From Burkholderiales bacterium (GTDB taxonomy: Bacteria > Pseudomonadota > Gammaproteobacteria > Burkholderiales > SG8-41): 64,000 nt of DNA. The DNA is taken from assembly GCA_036262035.1 (NCBI GenBank), contig DATAJS010000005.1, forward strand, positions 36,110 through 100,109, in the 5' to 3' direction. A program made the translations under genes and the position numbers. The notes under the pieces are model-generated. The model was not told where the DNA came from. It was given only the letters and a program-made list of their open reading frames with translations, and ran no database searches. Every line of letters begins with the position of its first letter. Position 1 is the stretch's first letter. Positions 1 through 7,729 of the stretch are shown here, in pieces.

Positions 1-2
1 TG

Positions 3-890
3 CACATCGAAGGCAACTTCTGCGGACCGAGCGTCTATCGTTTTCCGAAAGAGCACTGGCGCCAGCAGCGCGAGGAAGGTCCCGGCGGCGGCATGACCGG
101 CCGCGGCGTGCACGTGGTCGACGCGATGCTGTACCTCGCGGGGGAGGTCGACAGCGTCTACGCGCAGAGCAAGCGCATCGCGCTCGAATACGGGATCGAC
201 GACACCACTTCCATGCTGTTCGACTTCAAGGGCGGCGCGACGGCGTATCTCGGCACCGTGATCGCCACCGCGGAGACCTGGCGCATGCAGGTCTTCGGCT
301 CGCGAGGCTGGGTGGAGGTCGGCGACGTCGAGCACCTGACCACGTGGCAGATGCGCGTGTGCTACGTCGATCCGGACAACCTGCTCACGCACCACCGGCC
401 GCAGATCGCGACCTTTCCCGAGACCAGCACCGAGCGCGCGGAGCTCGAGAATTTCGCCGACGCGGTGAGCGAAGGGCGCGCGCTCGCGGCGCCCGGCGGG
501 CACGAAGAGCACGGCGTGGCGGTGCTCGAGGCCATCCTCGAATCGGCGCGGAGGGGCGAGCGCGTGAAGGTCGGCGCCCAGCCCGCCGTCGGCACTAGGC
601 GGGCCGCGTCGAAGGCCGAGCCTTCGATCGCGACCGAAGCCAAGCGATTGCTCAAGCGCGCGCGCAAGGCGATCGTCGGCGTGGTGGAGAAAGCGACCGG
701 CACCGCGCCGGCGAAACGGCCGGCGAAGAAGAAGAAAGTGCGCGCTGCCGCCAAAAAGTCGACGCGTCGCGCCAACGCGAGGGCGGAGCGCCGCGACACC
801 GGCAAGAAGACCAGGAGCGCGAAAAAGCGCGCGGCGCCGTCGGCCAGACGTGCTTCGTCCGCGAAGAAGAAAGCGCCTCGGAGGAAGTGA
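3..890 (+). CDS. Gfo/Idh/MocA-family oxidoreductase, 5' truncated, with histone H1-like tail
   Basis: The reading frame is open to the left edge, so the N-terminal Rossmann half lies outside the window. The visible part is the C-terminal substrate-binding half of an NAD(P)-dependent sugar dehydrogenase: a Gly-rich GPGGGMTGRGVHVVD segment is followed by the beta-sheet domain (FDFKGGATAYLGT) and the closing helix (ENFADAVSEGR). Counting from the Met at position 93, the last ~105 residues are not part of this family. They are extremely rich in Lys, Arg and Ala with repeated AKK and KKK groups, like bacterial histone H1-like proteins. The family assignment is secure. The role of the tail, perhaps DNA or polyanion binding, is inference. 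It ends about 105 bp before a convergent dadA-like gene. Confidence 0.85.
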   Translation, partial: HIEGNFCGPSVYRFPKEHWRQQREEGPGGGMTGRGVHVVDAMLYLAGEVDSVYAQSKRIALEYGIDDTTSMLFDFKGGATAYLGTVIATAETWRMQVFGSRGWVEVGDVEHLTTWQMRVCYVDPDNLLTHHRPQIATFPETSTERAELENFADAVSEGRALAAPGGHEEHGVAVLEAILESARRGERVKVGAQPAVGTRRAASKAEPSIATEAKRLLKRARKAIVGVVEKATGTAPAKRPAKKKKVRAAAKKSTRRANARAERRDTGKKTRSAKKRAAPSARRASSAKKKAPRRK

Positions 891-896
891 AACGGA

Positions 897-993
897 CGTC
901 ATTCCCGCGAAGGCGGGAATTCATTTTGACGTTGAAAAAAAACGTTGAAAATGGATTCCCGACAGCTCGCGCTGTTGCGCGTCGGCAATGACG
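897..993. repeat. Long imperfect palindrome (REP/MITE-like) between convergent genes
   Basis: CGTCATT at 897-903 is mirrored by AATGACG at 987-993. Inside it, ATTCCCGC (901-908) pairs with GCGGGAAT (913-920), and GGGAATTCATTTTGACGTT is nearly complementary to the segment AACGTTGAAAATGGATTCCC at about 946-965. The whole block can fold into one long hairpin. It fills the gap between two convergent genes and may act as a bidirectional terminator. The core resembles dispersed intergenic repeats common in proteobacteria, which is recalled and not tested here. Confidence 0.7.
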
Positions 994-996
994 GGC

Positions 997-2235
997 TCAG
1001 AACCGATCCGGACGATACGGCGTCACGTCGATGTTCGGCGTGCGCCCTGCGATCAGCTCCGCGACGAGGCGTCCCGTCGGCGCGCCGCTGCACAACCCGA
1101 CGTGCCCGTGGCCGAACGCGTAGTAGACGTTCTGAAACTTCGTCGCGCGCCCGATCACCGGCAGTGAGTCGGGCATCGAGGGCCTGCGTCCCATCCATTT
1201 CGTCGCGTCGGCCTTGCTGATATCCGGGAAGATCCGGCGCATGTGCTTGTCGAGGATGTCGGCGCGCGCGTAGTTCGGCTCGGCGTGTATCCCGGCGAAC
1301 TCGGTCTGGCCCGCGATGCGCAGACCCATCTCCATCGGCGTGATGAAGAACTTGTGCTCGGGCATCATGATCGGCATCGGCAGCGTATAGCGCGGATCGG
1401 AGTACGTGACGTGATAGCCGCGCTCGGCTTCCAGCGGCACGCGGTCGCCGAGCTTCGAGGTGAACTCGTTGGAGTGAGAGCCGGCGCAGATCACCAGCGT
1501 CTCGACCGGCACGCGGCCGTCGTTCGTGAGGAGCGCTCGCGGGCCGTCGGGCCCCACTTCGATGTCGCGCACCTCGCGCTGGAGCAGCACCCCGCCGTCG
1601 CGCACGAACTGCGCGGCGAGCGCCTTGGTGAGGCGCTCCGGATTCGCGACGAAACCCTGCTCGGGCAGGTACAGCCCGGCCTCGTAGCGGCCGTTGAGCT
1701 GTGGCACCAGCGATTTGATGCCCGCCTCGTCCAGCTCTTCCACGATGACGCCGCGATCGCGCCGCAGCTTCCACGACAGCGCGTCCCCTTTCAGCGCCTC
1801 GCGCTTTTCATAAGCGACGACGTAGCCCGTCTTGCGGATGAGATCGGTGACGCCCGCGTGCTCCACCAAGGGCTCGTAGGCGTCGAAGGTCTGCCTCAAT
1901 AAAGGGCGGAGCGCGTCGGCGATGGCCTCGACGCGCTTCGGATTGGCCGCGGCGAGAAAGCGCAGCAGCCACGGCGCCGCCTTGGGCAGATAGCCCCAGC
2001 GGATCATCAGAGGGCCCATGGGGTCCGCGAGATAACCGGGCACTTTCCAGTGGATGCCGGGGGTTGCGAGCGGCACGCAAGACCCGGGGCTGAGGATGCC
2101 GGCGTTGCCGAACGAGCAATACTCGCCGGGCGGGCGCATGTCGACGATGGTGACGTCGTGTCCGTCGCGTTTTAGGTACGAAGCGGTGGCGACGCCGACG
2201 ATGCCGGCGCCGATGATGGTGATCTTCTGGGACAA
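997..2235 (-). CDS. D-amino-acid dehydrogenase-like FAD oxidoreductase (DadA/DAO family)
   Basis: The 412-residue protein belongs to the DAO superfamily and probably oxidises a D-amino acid or related secondary amine, passing electrons to the respiratory chain at the inner membrane. A dinucleotide-binding GAGIVG motif lies at residues 8-13, CSFGNAGILSPGS follows at about 40-52, and the C-terminus carries the FAD-contacting segment FGHGHVGLCSGAPTGR. Length matches DadA. The start is TTG at 2235, because it places the Rossmann motif at the usual distance from the N-terminus and no ATG lies before the motif; the Shine-Dalgarno is weak. It diverges from the tRNA-Val unit. It belongs to a paralogue-rich branch, so the exact substrate is unknown. 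Confidence 0.85.
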   Translation of the reverse strand: MSQKITIIGAGIVGVATASYLKRDGHDVTIVDMRPPGEYCSFGNAGILSPGSCVPLATPGIHWKVPGYLADPMGPLMIRWGYLPKAAPWLLRFLAAANPKRVEAIADALRPLLRQTFDAYEPLVEHAGVTDLIRKTGYVVAYEKREALKGDALSWKLRRDRGVIVEELDEAGIKSLVPQLNGRYEAGLYLPEQGFVANPERLTKALAAQFVRDGGVLLQREVRDIEVGPDGPRALLTNDGRVPVETLVICAGSHSNEFTSKLGDRVPLEAERGYHVTYSDPRYTLPMPIMMPEHKFFITPMEMGLRIAGQTEFAGIHAEPNYARADILDKHMRRIFPDISKADATKWMGRRPSMPDSLPVIGRATKFQNVYYAFGHGHVGLCSGAPTGRLVAELIAGRTPNIDVTPYRPDRF

Positions 2236-2236
2236 T

Positions 2237-2265
2237 TTGGAAGCTCTGCGGGTTACTGATAAAAT
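2237..2265 (+). promoter_or_regulatory. Sigma-70 promoter of tRNA-Val
   Basis: TTGGAA at 2237-2242 and TAAAAT at 2260-2265 are separated by exactly 17 bp. The predicted start near 2272 lies about 25 bp before the tRNA 5' end. The -35 box abuts the dadA-like start codon on the other strand. Confidence 0.75.
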
Positions 2266-2297
2266 GGCGCCCGCGACGTCTTACGCGTCTCTCTCCC

Positions 2298-2372
2298 GGG
2301 CGGTTAACTCAGCGGTAGAGTGCCACCTTCACACGGTGGAAGCCACTGGTTCGATCCCAGTACCGCCCACCA
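2298..2372 (+). tRNA. tRNA-Val (anticodon CAC)
   Basis: A complete cloverleaf is visible. The acceptor stem is GGGCGGT (2298-2304) with ACCGCCC (2362-2368), the D arm is ACTC/GAGT, and the anticodon stem is CCACC/GGTGG around loop TTCACAC, giving anticodon CAC. The T arm is ACTGG/CCAGT with loop TTCGATC. Discriminator A2369 is followed by an encoded CCA (2370-2372). The CAC anticodon reads GTG, the preferred Val codon in this GC-rich genome. No integrase or duplicated 3' end was seen nearby. Confidence 0.97.
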
Positions 2373-2394
2373 TTTCCCTGCCCTCTGTCCAGCC

Positions 2395-3768
2395 CTACCG
2401 CTCCGTCAGCGCCCGCTCGCGCGCCCGATTGATCGGCTTGGTGAGGTAATACAGGATCGAGCGCTTGCCGGTGATCACGTCGACGCTCGCGAGCATGCCC
2501 GGGCTGATCGAGAGCTTCTTGCCGTAGTAGTCGATCGCGTTCCGGTTGGTGCGCACGTGCGCGATGTAATACGGCTCGCCCTGCTGCGGCACGATCGAAT
2601 CCGCGGAGACGTACTCGATCTTGCCTTCGAGCCCGCCGAAGATGCTGTAGTCGTACGCGGTCACCTTCACGATGGCGCGCTGGCCCACGTGCACGAAAGC
2701 GATGTCGGAAGGTTTGAGGCGCGTCTCGATGAGCAGCGTGTCCTCGACCGGCACCATCTCGACCATCGGGCTGCCGGGCTGCACCACGCCGCCGACGGTC
2801 TTGTTGGGGATCGTCTTGACGATGCCGTCCATCGGCGCGCGCACGATGGTGCGGCTCGCGCGGTCTTCGAGCGCCGGTATCTGCTGCGCCACCTTGGCGA
2901 GCTCGCCCTGCGCCTGCGCGAGCTCGTTGCCCGCCTGCGAGCGGAAGCTCGCGTCGGCGTCGGCGAGCTTGCCTTTCGCTTCGTCGATCGCGGCCCGGGC
3001 ACGCGGGACCGAGAGGCGCGCCTGCTCGAGGTCGGTGCGGATGCGGTTCTGGTCGCGCTCGAGGCGCAGGAGCTCGACCTCGGACACGATGCCTCTCTTC
3101 ACGAGCGGCGCGGTGATCGCGATCTCGCGGTCCGCGAGCACGAGCTGCTCGGCGAGCCGCTCGGCCCGCGACTGGAGCTCCTTGAGCTCGCTCTCGCGCT
3201 GCGCGAGCTGCTGCCTGAGCACCTGCACCTTGGTGCCGAGCTCGACCTGCCGCGCCTTGTACAGCGCGGTCTCCTGCTGCGCGATGACCGGCGAGCCTTT
3301 CTGCACGTCGGCAGGCATCGCCAGGGCCGTGCCGCGCACTTCGGCGGACAGCCGCGCGATCCTCGCCTTGAGCGCGAGCGCGCCCTGCTCGCCTTCGCGG
3401 AACGCCGCGACGAAGCGCGTGGGATCGATGCGGATCAGCGGCTCGTCCTTCTTCACCACGTCGCCTTCGCGCACCATGATCTCGGCGATGACGCCGCCTT
3501 CGAGGTTCGACACGACCTGCACCTGGCTCTTCGTCACGACCCGGCCCTCGCCGCGCGCCACTTCCTCGATCTGGAAGAACGCGGCCCACGCGAAGGCGAG
3601 GATGAAAAAGAGCGTGACGCTGGCGAGCACCACGTGCGGGAAGCGGCGCTCGCCGATGCGCTCGGCGTCGAGCTGATCGAGCGTCCAGCCTTTCGCGGCG
3701 GGCGCCGGCGCGGGCGACGCCGGCTGCGGCGCTTGCGGCCGGGGCGGGGCCTGCAGTGCGTCGTTCAT
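2395..3768 (-). CDS. Type I secretion membrane-fusion protein, HlyD family
   Basis: The 457-residue periplasmic adaptor links the inner-membrane ABC exporter to the TolC-type channel. A Pro/Ala-rich cytoplasmic N-terminus (1-40) precedes one membrane helix (about 46-65). The first half of the lipoyl domain follows (residues 70-112, NLEGGVIAEIMVREGDVVKK), then a long coiled coil (about 115-310), the second lipoyl half (RTIVRAPMDGIVKTI) and a C-terminal beta-barrel domain. Its ATG overlaps the stop of the ABC gene by 4 bp, so the two are translationally coupled. It is the last gene of a three-gene unit. No secreted substrate gene is present in the window. Confidence 0.93.
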   Translation of the reverse strand: MNDALQAPPRPQAPQPASPAPAPAAKGWTLDQLDAERIGERRFPHVVLASVTLFFILAFAWAAFFQIEEVARGEGRVVTKSQVQVVSNLEGGVIAEIMVREGDVVKKDEPLIRIDPTRFVAAFREGEQGALALKARIARLSAEVRGTALAMPADVQKGSPVIAQQETALYKARQVELGTKVQVLRQQLAQRESELKELQSRAERLAEQLVLADREIAITAPLVKRGIVSEVELLRLERDQNRIRTDLEQARLSVPRARAAIDEAKGKLADADASFRSQAGNELAQAQGELAKVAQQIPALEDRASRTIVRAPMDGIVKTIPNKTVGGVVQPGSPMVEMVPVEDTLLIETRLKPSDIAFVHVGQRAIVKVTAYDYSIFGGLEGKIEYVSADSIVPQQGEPYYIAHVRTNRNAIDYYGKKLSISPGMLASVDVITGKRSILYYLTKPINRARERALTER

Positions 3769-5894
3769 ACCGCTTTCCTCACGCGCCCCTGCGACAGCGC
3801 CTGCAGCACCTCGGCCTTCGGGCCCGCGGCGACCGCGCGGCCGTTGTCCATCACGATGAGCTTGTCGACGATCGTCAGCATCGATTCGCGGTGCGTGACC
3901 ACGATGAGCGTGCGTCCCGGCAGCACCTGCGCGAGACGCGCCTTGAACTGCTCCTCGCTGCCCACGTCCATCGACGCGGTCGGCTCGTCGAGCAGCAGGA
4001 TCGGCGGATCGTCGAGCAGGGCGCGCGCGAGCGCGACCGCCTGCCGCTGGCCGCCCGAGAGCCCTTCACCGCGCTCGCCCACCGGCAGGTCGAAGCCTTG
4101 CGGATGGCGCTGGATGTGCTCGTCGAGCCCGACGAGCTGCACCGCGCGCAGCATCGCGGCGTCGTCGATGTGCACCGCGCCCATCGTGACGTTCTGGCGC
4201 ACGGTGCCCGAGAAGAGCACGACGTTCTGCGGCATGTAGCCCACGTTGCGGCGCAGATCCGCGGGATCGATCTGGCGCGTGTCGATCGAGTCGACGAGCA
4301 CGTTGCCCGCCTGCGGCTGGTACAGGCCGATCAGGAGCTTGGCAAGCGTGCTCTTGCCCGAGCCCATGCGCCCGACGATGCCGACGCGGTCGCCCGGCAT
4401 GATCGTGAAGGTGAGGTCGCGCAGCGCGTCGATCGGCTGCCCCGGATATCTGAAGGTGACGCCGCGGAAATCGATGCGGCCGCCCAGCCGCGGGCGGCTG
4501 ACGAAGGTCTTGCCGGGCTCGCGCTCGACCGGCGCTTCCATGATCTTGTTGAGCGCGTTGAGCGCGCTCATCGCGGTGTGGTAGCGGGTCAGAAGCCCGG
4601 CGAGCTGCGACAGCGGCGCGGTCGCGCGCCCGACGATGATCGAGCACGCGATGATGCCGCCGAGGGAGAGATGCCCTTCGGCCGCGAGGTACGCGCCGGT
4701 GATGAGCGTCGCGATCGATACGACACCCTGCACCCAGCCGGTGAAGTTGATCGCGAACGCCGAGATCATGCGCGAGGCGAGGCTCTCCTTCGCGACGTAA
4801 TCGACCAGGCTCTCCCACTTCCTCTGGAGCTGCGAGGCGGCGTTGAGGTGCTTGACGTGCTCGATGCCGGCGAGCGTCTCGATCGCGGTCGAGTACTTCG
4901 CCTCGGTCGCGGCGAAGCTGCGGCGGATGTGGTCGCGCAGCTTGGGCTGGAGCGCGAGCCCGACGCCGACGACGATCGGTATCGCGACCAGCACCGGCAG
5001 CACCATGAAGAAGCCGCCGACCCACACGATCACGCCGAGGAAGAGCAGCACGAACGGCAGGTCGATGATCGAGGCGAGCGTGGCGGAAGTGAAGAACTCG
5101 CGCAGCGATTCGAACTCGCGCAGGTTGTTGGCGAGCGAGCCCACCGGCTGGCGCGGCTGGTCGAGCTTCAGATCCATCACGCGCGCGAACAGTGCAGCGG
5201 ACAGCGCCTGGTCGGCGCGCTTGCCCGCGACGTCGATGAAATAGCCGCGCAGGATCTTGAGCAATAGATCGAACACCAGCACGATCGTCAGGCCCAGCGC
5301 GAGGATCCACAGCGTCTCCATCGCCTTGTTCGGCACGACGCGGTCGTACACGTTCATGAAGAACATCGGCGAGGCGAGCGCGAAGATGTTGACCAGCACC
5401 GTCGCGACCGCGACTTCCATGTAGGTCGGGATCTCTTTCTTCAGCGTCCCCCAGAACCAGTGGTGCTTCTCGGTGATGCGCTCGCTCTCGGTGCCCGCGG
5501 TGAAGCGCGCGAGGCGCCCGACGAGGATGGCGTGGCCGGTGTAATCGGCTTCGAGCTCCGCGAGCGTGGCCTCGCGCGAGGCTTCGGCGAGCTCGGGGAG
5601 GACGATCTGCGCCTGCTTGTCGTCCTTCTCCACCAGCACGCACGCGCCGCGCTCGCTCATGAGCAGGATCGCGGGCAGCGCGACGTGCTGGATCTCGGCG
5701 ATCGTCGTTTTCACCACGCGGGCGCTCAGGCCCGCGCGCTCGGCGGCGCGCGGCACGAGCGCGGGCGTGAGACGCCCGTTCTCCAGCGGCAGGCCGGCGG
5801 TCAGCGAATCGGGCGACGCCGGCTGGCCGTAGAGACGCGCCGCCACCGCAAGGGCGGCGGCGAGCGGATCGACGCGGACGGCGGCTTCGCTCAC
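3765..5894 (-). CDS. Type I secretion ABC permease/ATPase, LapB/LssB type
   Basis: The 709-residue inner-membrane exporter drives one-step secretion, in this family mostly of large RTX or LapA-like adhesins. Residues 1-135 form a C39 peptidase-like domain without the catalytic Cys (the N-terminus reads DPLAAALAVAARLYG), so it should bind and not cleave substrate. A six-helix ABC membrane domain follows. The ATPase has Walker A GRMGSGKST (508-516), signature LSGGQ (612-616), Walker B ILLLDE (632-637) and H-loop His near 661-668. GTG at 5894 is chosen because it overlaps the tolC stop by 4 bp and begins at the C39-like domain; the in-frame sequence further upstream lies inside tolC and has no domain character. 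Confidence 0.93.
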   Translation of the reverse strand: MSEAAVRVDPLAAALAVAARLYGQPASPDSLTAGLPLENGRLTPALVPRAAERAGLSARVVKTTIAEIQHVALPAILLMSERGACVLVEKDDKQAQIVLPELAEASREATLAELEADYTGHAILVGRLARFTAGTESERITEKHHWFWGTLKKEIPTYMEVAVATVLVNIFALASPMFFMNVYDRVVPNKAMETLWILALGLTIVLVFDLLLKILRGYFIDVAGKRADQALSAALFARVMDLKLDQPRQPVGSLANNLREFESLREFFTSATLASIIDLPFVLLFLGVIVWVGGFFMVLPVLVAIPIVVGVGLALQPKLRDHIRRSFAATEAKYSTAIETLAGIEHVKHLNAASQLQRKWESLVDYVAKESLASRMISAFAINFTGWVQGVVSIATLITGAYLAAEGHLSLGGIIACSIIVGRATAPLSQLAGLLTRYHTAMSALNALNKIMEAPVEREPGKTFVSRPRLGGRIDFRGVTFRYPGQPIDALRDLTFTIMPGDRVGIVGRMGSGKSTLAKLLIGLYQPQAGNVLVDSIDTRQIDPADLRRNVGYMPQNVVLFSGTVRQNVTMGAVHIDDAAMLRAVQLVGLDEHIQRHPQGFDLPVGERGEGLSGGQRQAVALARALLDDPPILLLDEPTASMDVGSEEQFKARLAQVLPGRTLIVVTHRESMLTIVDKLIVMDNGRAVAAGPKAEVLQALSQGRVRKAV

Positions 5895-7207
5895 GGCGCG
5901 CGCTCCGTTCTGGGATTGCCCGGCACGCTCACCCCGACGCTGTCCAGGAATCGCCCGAGACCGCCCAGCACGCGGATCTCGCCCTGCGCGACCGCAGCCT
6001 GGCCGGCGATGTAGCCCGAGACCGCGTTGAAGCGCTCGTTCTCGGCGTTGAGCACGTCGAGCAGGCTGCGCTGCCCGAGCTGGAACTGGAGCCGGTACGC
6101 CTCGGCGACCTCGGTGCTTGCGCGCGCGTACTGCTCGAGCACCGGCAGCCTCAGGCGGTCGGCTGTCAGCGTGTTCCACGCCTGCCGCACTTCGCGTTCG
6201 ACTTCGTTGCGGGCGCGGGCCAGGTTGGCGAACGCTTCGTCGATGCGCGCCTGGGACTCGCGCACGCGCTCGACGTCGCCGAAGCCGCGGAAGAGGTTGT
6301 AACGCAGTCTCAGCATCGCGTAGACATCGGCGTTGATGCCGGTCTGGCCGTCGAGGTTCCGGTTGCTGCTGCCGCCGGCGTCGAGCGTCACGCGCGGCAT
6401 GGCGTAACGCGCACGCGTGCTCTCGTAATCGAACTGCGCGGCGTCGAATTCCTTCTGCGCGCTGAGCACGGTCGGGTGGGTTTCGATGGCCATGCGCACC
6501 GCGTCGTTGAGCGTCGGCGGGAGCTTGGGAGCGAGCGGCGGCGGCGTCTCGAGCTCGCCCGGCGGCCGGCCGGTGAAGAAGCGGTACTGCGACTCGGTCT
6601 GCTCGAGCTGCCCCGAAAGCTGCTCGACCGCGGACAGCGCGAGCGCGCGCCGCGCGTCGGCCTGGGTCACGTCGGCGCGCCGTCCTTTGCCGGCATCGGC
6701 GAGCGCGGTCACGTCGCCGAGCGTCTTCTCGTGGACTTGCACGTTGAGCTTGGCCAGCCCGAGCTGGTCGCGCAGGCGGCGCACGTCGACGTAGACCTGT
6801 CCGGCGCGCGTCGCGGCGGCTTCCGCGCTCTCGACCACCAAGTAGCGCGCGCCCTGCTCGCGCGCGTTGAACCGGCGCACCTGGCCGGTGGCGGCGCCGC
6901 CGTCGAAGAGGAGCTGCGAGCCGCTGACGTCGAACTCGCGCCGGGTGAGCGTCGGGTCATCGGGGAGGAAGCGCGTGCCGGGGTTGCGGCTCCGCTCGCG
7001 GCCTTCGCCGAGCGAGAGGTTGACGTTCGGGAAGAGCTCCGCGCGCGCCTGGCCGGTCTGGGCCGCGGCCGCAGCCTCACGCGAAAGCGCGCTGCGGATC
7101 TCCGGGAAATGCTCCACCGCCCGCGCGACTGCCTGCGACAGAGTCTCGGCCGGCGCCGGCACCGCGAGGCACGCGAGTAACAGCGATGAGGCGAGATGTC
7201 TGATCAA
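5891..7207 (-). CDS. TolC-family outer-membrane channel of the type I system
   Basis: The outer-membrane efflux protein is first in the operon. It has two OEP repeats: the first begins near LSQAVARAVEHFPEIRSA and the second near LNDAVRMAIETHPTVLSAQ. Each repeat has coiled-coil tunnel helices, and an SLLDVLNAEN segment lies near the end. TTG at 7207 gives a clean Sec signal (MIRHLASSLLLACLAVPAPA, cleavage before ETLSQ) and has AGGCGG upstream. A longer form from TTG at 7288 would add 27 residues that do not look like a signal peptide. The stop overlaps the exporter start (GTGA). About 438 residues fits the family. Confidence 0.9.
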   Translation of the reverse strand: MIRHLASSLLLACLAVPAPAETLSQAVARAVEHFPEIRSALSREAAAAAQTGQARAELFPNVNLSLGEGRERSRNPGTRFLPDDPTLTRREFDVSGSQLLFDGGAATGQVRRFNAREQGARYLVVESAEAAATRAGQVYVDVRRLRDQLGLAKLNVQVHEKTLGDVTALADAGKGRRADVTQADARRALALSAVEQLSGQLEQTESQYRFFTGRPPGELETPPPLAPKLPPTLNDAVRMAIETHPTVLSAQKEFDAAQFDYESTRARYAMPRVTLDAGGSSNRNLDGQTGINADVYAMLRLRYNLFRGFGDVERVRESQARIDEAFANLARARNEVEREVRQAWNTLTADRLRLPVLEQYARASTEVAEAYRLQFQLGQRSLLDVLNAENERFNAVSGYIAGQAAVAQGEIRVLGGLGRFLDSVGVSVPGNPRTERAP

Positions 7208-7358
7208 GGCATTGGCCGCCTGCGCCGCAGCGTCCTGGCGACTCGCGGAAAGGGTGCAAGAATAAACGCCAAGTGTTTGTCCTAGCAACCATTCCGGCGT
7301 AAATAGTCCCTTGCGCAGGCGGCGTGGGTCAGACCGTAGGATTTGAAGGTCAAGACGG

Positions 7359-7397
7359 ATCCCGGATCATGCGCGCTTGCGCGCGCACGTCCGGGAT
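7359..7397. terminator. Strong hairpin between two minus-strand genes
   Basis: ATCCCGGA (7359-7366) pairs with TCCGGGAT (7390-7397), with an inner GCGCGC/GCGCGC stem. It lies 20 bp beyond the stop of the small secreted protein and upstream of tolC. No T-run follows, so rho-independent termination is uncertain. Confidence 0.45.
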
Positions 7398-7417
7398 GAC
7401 GCGGCAATGTTACCGCG

Positions 7418-7678
7418 TCACTTCTTGTCGCCTTTCGCTTCCCGCTTCGCGCGGGCTTCCACGATCTTCTCGCGCGCTTTCTGCAGACAGTCGAGCTGCG
7501 CCTTGTCCTTGAGCTCGTCGCAGCGCTGGAGGGGTTTCCTGCGGTTCTGGTCGGCTTTGGCGACTTCGCCCTTCGTGGGCGGGGCGGACTTGGCGCTGTC
7601 GCTTTTCACCGATTCGGCCGTCGCGGCGAGCGCCGGCATCGCCAACGCAAAAGCGAGGGCGGCGGCAATCCTTCTCAA
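7418..7678 (-). CDS. Small secreted hydrophilic protein, unknown function
   Basis: I do not recognise this protein. TTG at 7678 has a well-placed GGAG seven bases upstream and gives a classical signal peptide (RRIAAALAFALAMPALA). The mature part of about 65 residues is highly charged, with two Cys ten residues apart (RCDELKDKAQLDC), suggesting a periplasmic disulfide, and a helical Lys/Glu/Arg-rich tail. An alternative ATG at 7702 adds eight residues (MRSPRRLH) with a weaker ribosome site. It lies 51 bp downstream of the hybrid kinase on the same strand and may be cotranscribed with it. It resembles the charged secreted proteins at 20866 and 23492 in general style only. Confidence 0.6.
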   Translation of the reverse strand: MRRIAAALAFALAMPALAATAESVKSDSAKSAPPTKGEVAKADQNRRKPLQRCDELKDKAQLDCLQKAREKIVEARAKREAKGDKK

Positions 7679-7729
7679 GTGCAATCTCCGGGGGCTGCGC
7701 ATGCGCCGGCCTGACGCAATCGACGTGCC

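Noticed and set aside
2298..2372. tRNA-Val as an integration site for a genomic island
   Set aside because: No integrase, duplicated tRNA 3' end or change of base composition was seen next to it.
3765..5894. Exporter with an active C39 leader peptidase
   Set aside because: The N-terminal domain lacks the catalytic Cys at the expected place.
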